Source: an uncultured Haloferula sp.
GTDB lineage: Bacteria > Verrucomicrobiota > Verrucomicrobiae > Verrucomicrobiales > Akkermansiaceae
DNA length: 7,299 bases
Assembly (NCBI GenBank): GCA_946481625.1
Contig: CAMLOZ010000167.1
Span: 1 to 7,299, forward strand
Direction of reading: 5' to 3'
Position 1 is the first letter of the stretch. Each line of letters starts with the position of its first letter. A program made the position numbers and the translations under genes. Positions 5,537 through 7,299 of this stretch are shown piece by piece. The notes under the pieces are model-generated. The model saw only the letters and a program-made list of their open reading frames with translations. It searched no databases and had not been told where the DNA came from.

Positions 5537-6385
5537 ATGGTGATCGAAACCGTCGGCAATTACCGCGCCCGCTGGGGCGAAGGCCCCCTGTGGTGGAATG
5601 GCGCGCTGCTCTACGTGGACATCGAAGGGCACCGGGTGATCCGCTTCGACCCGGCCAGAGGCGAGGAGAAGATCTGGGAAGTCGGAGAGCGGGTCGGCAC
5701 CGTGGTCCCGCGAGAGGCGGGCGGTCTGGTTATTGCGGGGGACAACGGCTTCTGCTTCCTCGACGAGGACGGGAGGATTCATAAAATCGCCGATCCGGAG
5801 CCGGACAAGAAGCCGGACAATCGCTTCAACGACGGCAAATGCTCGCCGGACGGACGCTTCTTCGCCGGCACGATCAGCCTCGTGAAAAAGACCGGCGATG
5901 CCCGGCTCTATCGTCTCGACCCGGATCTTTCGATCCACGAGGTTTTCGGCCCCGTGACCAATTCGAACGGGATCGTGTGGAGCGCCGACGGGCGCACGGT
6001 TTATTACATCGATACCCCGCGCAAGGAGGTGCTCGCCTTCGACTACGAGGCCGGACACCTGACGAATCTCCGGAGCGTGGTCTCCACCGCGCATCACGAT
6101 GCTTCCCCGGACGGCATGACGATCGATGCCGAGGGGAATCTCTGGATCGCGTTCTGTCACGGAGCCTGCGTCGCCTGTTTCAGCCCGGTGAGCGGGGAGG
6201 AGCTGCGGAAGGTCGTTCTGCCCTGTCTCGAGACCACAGCCTGCGCCTTCGGGGGACCGGATCTGGCCGATCTCTACGTGACCACCGGCGTGCATAAAAG
6301 CGTGGTGGAAGAGGATGCCGGCCGGCTCTTCGTGATCCGTGGCTTGGGCGTCCGCGGGCTGCCTGCCCATGCATTCGCGGGGTAG
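5537..6385 (+). CDS. SMP-30/gluconolactonase/LRE-like (regucalcin family) hydrolase
   Basis: This is a six-bladed beta-propeller of the SMP-30/gluconolactonase family, which hydrolyses sugar lactones such as gluconolactone in a metal-dependent way. The product is 282 aa; human regucalcin is 299. The four metal ligands of the family can be placed: Glu15 (GEGPLW), Asn98 (RFNDGKCSPDGRFFAGT), Asn144 (TNSNGI) and Asp192 (SPDGM), the last being the catalytic acid/base position. There is no signal peptide, so it is probably cytoplasmic. The ATG at 5537 places the conserved EGP motif at residue 15, as is usual; no Shine-Dalgarno site is visible. The next gene on the same strand is 69 nt downstream and encodes a secreted cytochrome, so a joint role in sugar oxidation is possible but is only inferred from adjacency. 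The exact substrate cannot be read from the sequence. Confidence 0.9.
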   Translation: MVIETVGNYRARWGEGPLWWNGALLYVDIEGHRVIRFDPARGEEKIWEVGERVGTVVPREAGGLVIAGDNGFCFLDEDGRIHKIADPEPDKKPDNRFNDGKCSPDGRFFAGTISLVKKTGDARLYRLDPDLSIHEVFGPVTNSNGIVWSADGRTVYYIDTPRKEVLAFDYEAGHLTNLRSVVSTAHHDASPDGMTIDAEGNLWIAFCHGACVACFSPVSGEELRKVVLPCLETTACAFGGPDLADLYVTTGVHKSVVEEDAGRLFVIRGLGVRGLPAHAFAG

Positions 6386-6438
6386 CCGCTTTGGGTGAAT
6401 CTGCCTTTCGGGTGAAACGATTGGCAGGTTCGAGTGGT

Positions 6439-6468
6439 AGGAATCGCGAGCCTGATGTCGCGATTCCT
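6439..6468 (+). promoter_or_regulatory. Perfect 11-bp inverted repeat with a start codon in its loop
   Basis: AGGAATCGCGA (6439-6449) and TCGCGATTCCT (6458-6468) are exact reverse complements around the 8-nt loop GCCTGATG. The last three loop bases are the ATG of the cytochrome gene at 6455. In mRNA this would form a strong hairpin that buries AGGA (6439-6442), the only Shine-Dalgarno-like string nearby, together with codons 2 to 5. As DNA, the same dyad could be an operator. The repeat is read directly from the sequence; the regulatory role is inferred. Confidence 0.6.
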
Positions 6469-7299
6469 GATCATTCCTGCGCTTGTTGTCGCCTCGGCCG
6501 CAGGGGCGGAGCCGGTCTCGTACGCCTACGAGATCCGCCCGATTCTCTCGGACAAGTGCTTCGCCTGCCACGGGCCGGACGGAGGCAAGCGCGAGTCCGG
6601 GCTCCGGCTGGATACGGTCGAAGGCGCGACCGGTCCGCTGAAGGAGACGCCCGGTAGCGCCATCGTTCCCGGCGATCCGGCCAAGTCGGCGGCGTGGCAG
6701 CGGATCCTTTCCAAGGACCCCGAGCAGGTGATGCCGCCTCCTTCCTCGCACCTCACCTTGAGCGAGGGGGAAAAGGCCTTGATCGAGCGCTGGATCAAGG
6801 AAGGCGCGAAGTATCAGCCGCACTGGGCCTTCCAACCGCTTCCGGAGAGTATCGCGGTGCCCCATGTTGCCGAAGCCTCGTGGCCGAAGGAAAGTCTCGA
6901 CCGCTTCGTCCTCGCCCGGCTGGAGAAAGAGGAACTCAAGCCCTCGCCGGAGGCCGATCCTCTGCGCTGGTTGCGCCGGGCGACTCTCGACCTCACCGGC
7001 CTGCCGCCGACGCCGGAAGAGATCGCAGCCTTCCAGACGGCCGCGGAGGGCAACTTCGATGCGGCTAAAACGGCGGCCGCTGATCGACTTCTGGCGAGCC
7101 CGCGCTTCGGCGAGCATTTCGCAGTGCCGTGGCTGGATGCCGCGCGCTATGCGGATTCCTACGGCTACCAGTCCGATCTGTTGACGGCTTTCTGGCCCTG
7201 GCGGGACTGGGTCGTTCGCTCGTTGAATGCGAACCTGCCGATCGATCAATTCATCACCTGGCAAGTGGCGGGCGATCTTTTGCCGGAGGCCACGCGCGA
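6455..7299 (+). CDS. PSCyt1 (c-type cytochrome) plus DUF1549 protein, N-terminal part (runs off window)
   Basis: This frame stays open for 281 codons to the right edge. Residues 1-18 form a signal peptide (MSRFLIIPALVVASAAGAEP). It is followed by a planctomycete-type cytochrome c domain at about 22-120: YEIRPILSDKCFACHGPDGG holds the haem motif CFACH (35-39), and VMPPPSSHLTLSEGEKALI suggests Met93 as axial ligand. Residues about 145-281 are the start of DUF1549 (PSCyt2): IDRFV-like LDRFVLARLE, LRRATLDLTGLPPTPEEI (173-190), ASPRFGEHFAVPWLDAARYADS (213-234) and WPWRDWVVRSLNANLPIDQF (246-265). In this family a DUF1553 (PSD1) domain normally follows, giving 700-1000 aa, but that part is outside the window. 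These proteins are abundant in Planctomycetota and Verrucomicrobiota, often beside DUF1501 and sulfatase or sugar-degradation genes. Their reaction is not established; a periplasmic redox role is inferred from the haem. The signal peptide supports the ATG at 6455. Confidence 0.93.
   Translation, partial: MSRFLIIPALVVASAAGAEPVSYAYEIRPILSDKCFACHGPDGGKRESGLRLDTVEGATGPLKETPGSAIVPGDPAKSAAWQRILSKDPEQVMPPPSSHLTLSEGEKALIERWIKEGAKYQPHWAFQPLPESIAVPHVAEASWPKESLDRFVLARLEKEELKPSPEADPLRWLRRATLDLTGLPPTPEEIAAFQTAAEGNFDAAKTAAADRLLASPRFGEHFAVPWLDAARYADSYGYQSDLLTAFWPWRDWVVRSLNANLPIDQFITWQVAGDLLPEATR

Noticed and set aside
5460..5543. 27-codon plus-strand frame starting at the ATG at 5460 and overlapping the SMP-30 start
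   Set aside because: It has no ribosome-binding site, no recognisable content and it overlaps the predicted amidase promoter; a frame this short is expected by chance.
5441..7264. Minus-strand open frame of 607 codons opposite the SMP-30 and PSCyt1 genes
   Set aside because: It is the complement of two genes with clear family motifs, and its product is Arg/Gly/Ala-rich without a domain. Only its last 20 codons, outside those genes, look protein-like.
1..7299. CRISPR arrays, tRNA/rRNA genes, transposases or phage integration sites
   Set aside because: I searched by eye on both strands and saw no regularly spaced repeats, cloverleaf-like segments or transposase motifs. The window is almost fully explained by chromosomal protein genes.

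Overview
The window is GC-rich and densely coding. It looks like a piece of a Verrucomicrobiota chromosome, perhaps close to the Luteolibacter/Verrucomicrobiales group. The phylum call rests on three things: a PSCyt1/DUF1549 cytochrome-type protein at the right edge (a family concentrated in Planctomycetota and Verrucomicrobiota), a GAACATC/GAACGTC heptamer spacer of a kind I recall from those genomes, and a spc operon without rpmD. The genus is a guess from memory, not shown by the sequence.

Positions 1-4364 (+ strand) are the distal part of the S10/spc ribosomal supercluster: the 3' end of rplR (L18), rpsE (S5), rplO (L15), secY, adk and map. L18, S5 and L15 are ribosome parts, SecY is the membrane channel that receives exported chains, Map removes the initiator Met, and Adk recycles AMP. 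The genes are tightly packed, and adk and map overlap by 17 nt. Two gaps stand out. The 43-nt rpsE-rplO gap holds six consecutive heptamers where rpmD often lies. The 101-nt rplO-secY gap holds a nested stem-loop ending in a T-run. After map the usual continuation (infA, rpmJ, rpsM, rpsK) is missing.

Positions 4378-5382 (- strand) are a secreted zinc N-acetylmuramoyl-L-alanine amidase, convergent with map, with a good sigma70-like promoter at 5438-5466. Positions 5537-6385 (+) are an SMP-30/gluconolactonase/regucalcin family hydrolase. From 6455 to the right edge (+) runs the N-terminal 281 codons of a secreted c-type cytochrome (PSCyt1) plus DUF1549 protein. Its start codon lies in the loop of a perfect 11-bp inverted repeat.

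Most of the window is conserved housekeeping. I do not see an obviously new multigene system. The most interesting signals are small and non-coding: the heptamer array inside a ribosomal operon, the nested hairpin before secY, and the start-codon hairpin of the cytochrome gene. Added to these are protein oddities: a Gln/Gly/Arg-rich N-terminal extension on S5, an extra C-terminal membrane segment on SecY, and an Adk with a four-cysteine lid and an altered TGD motif.
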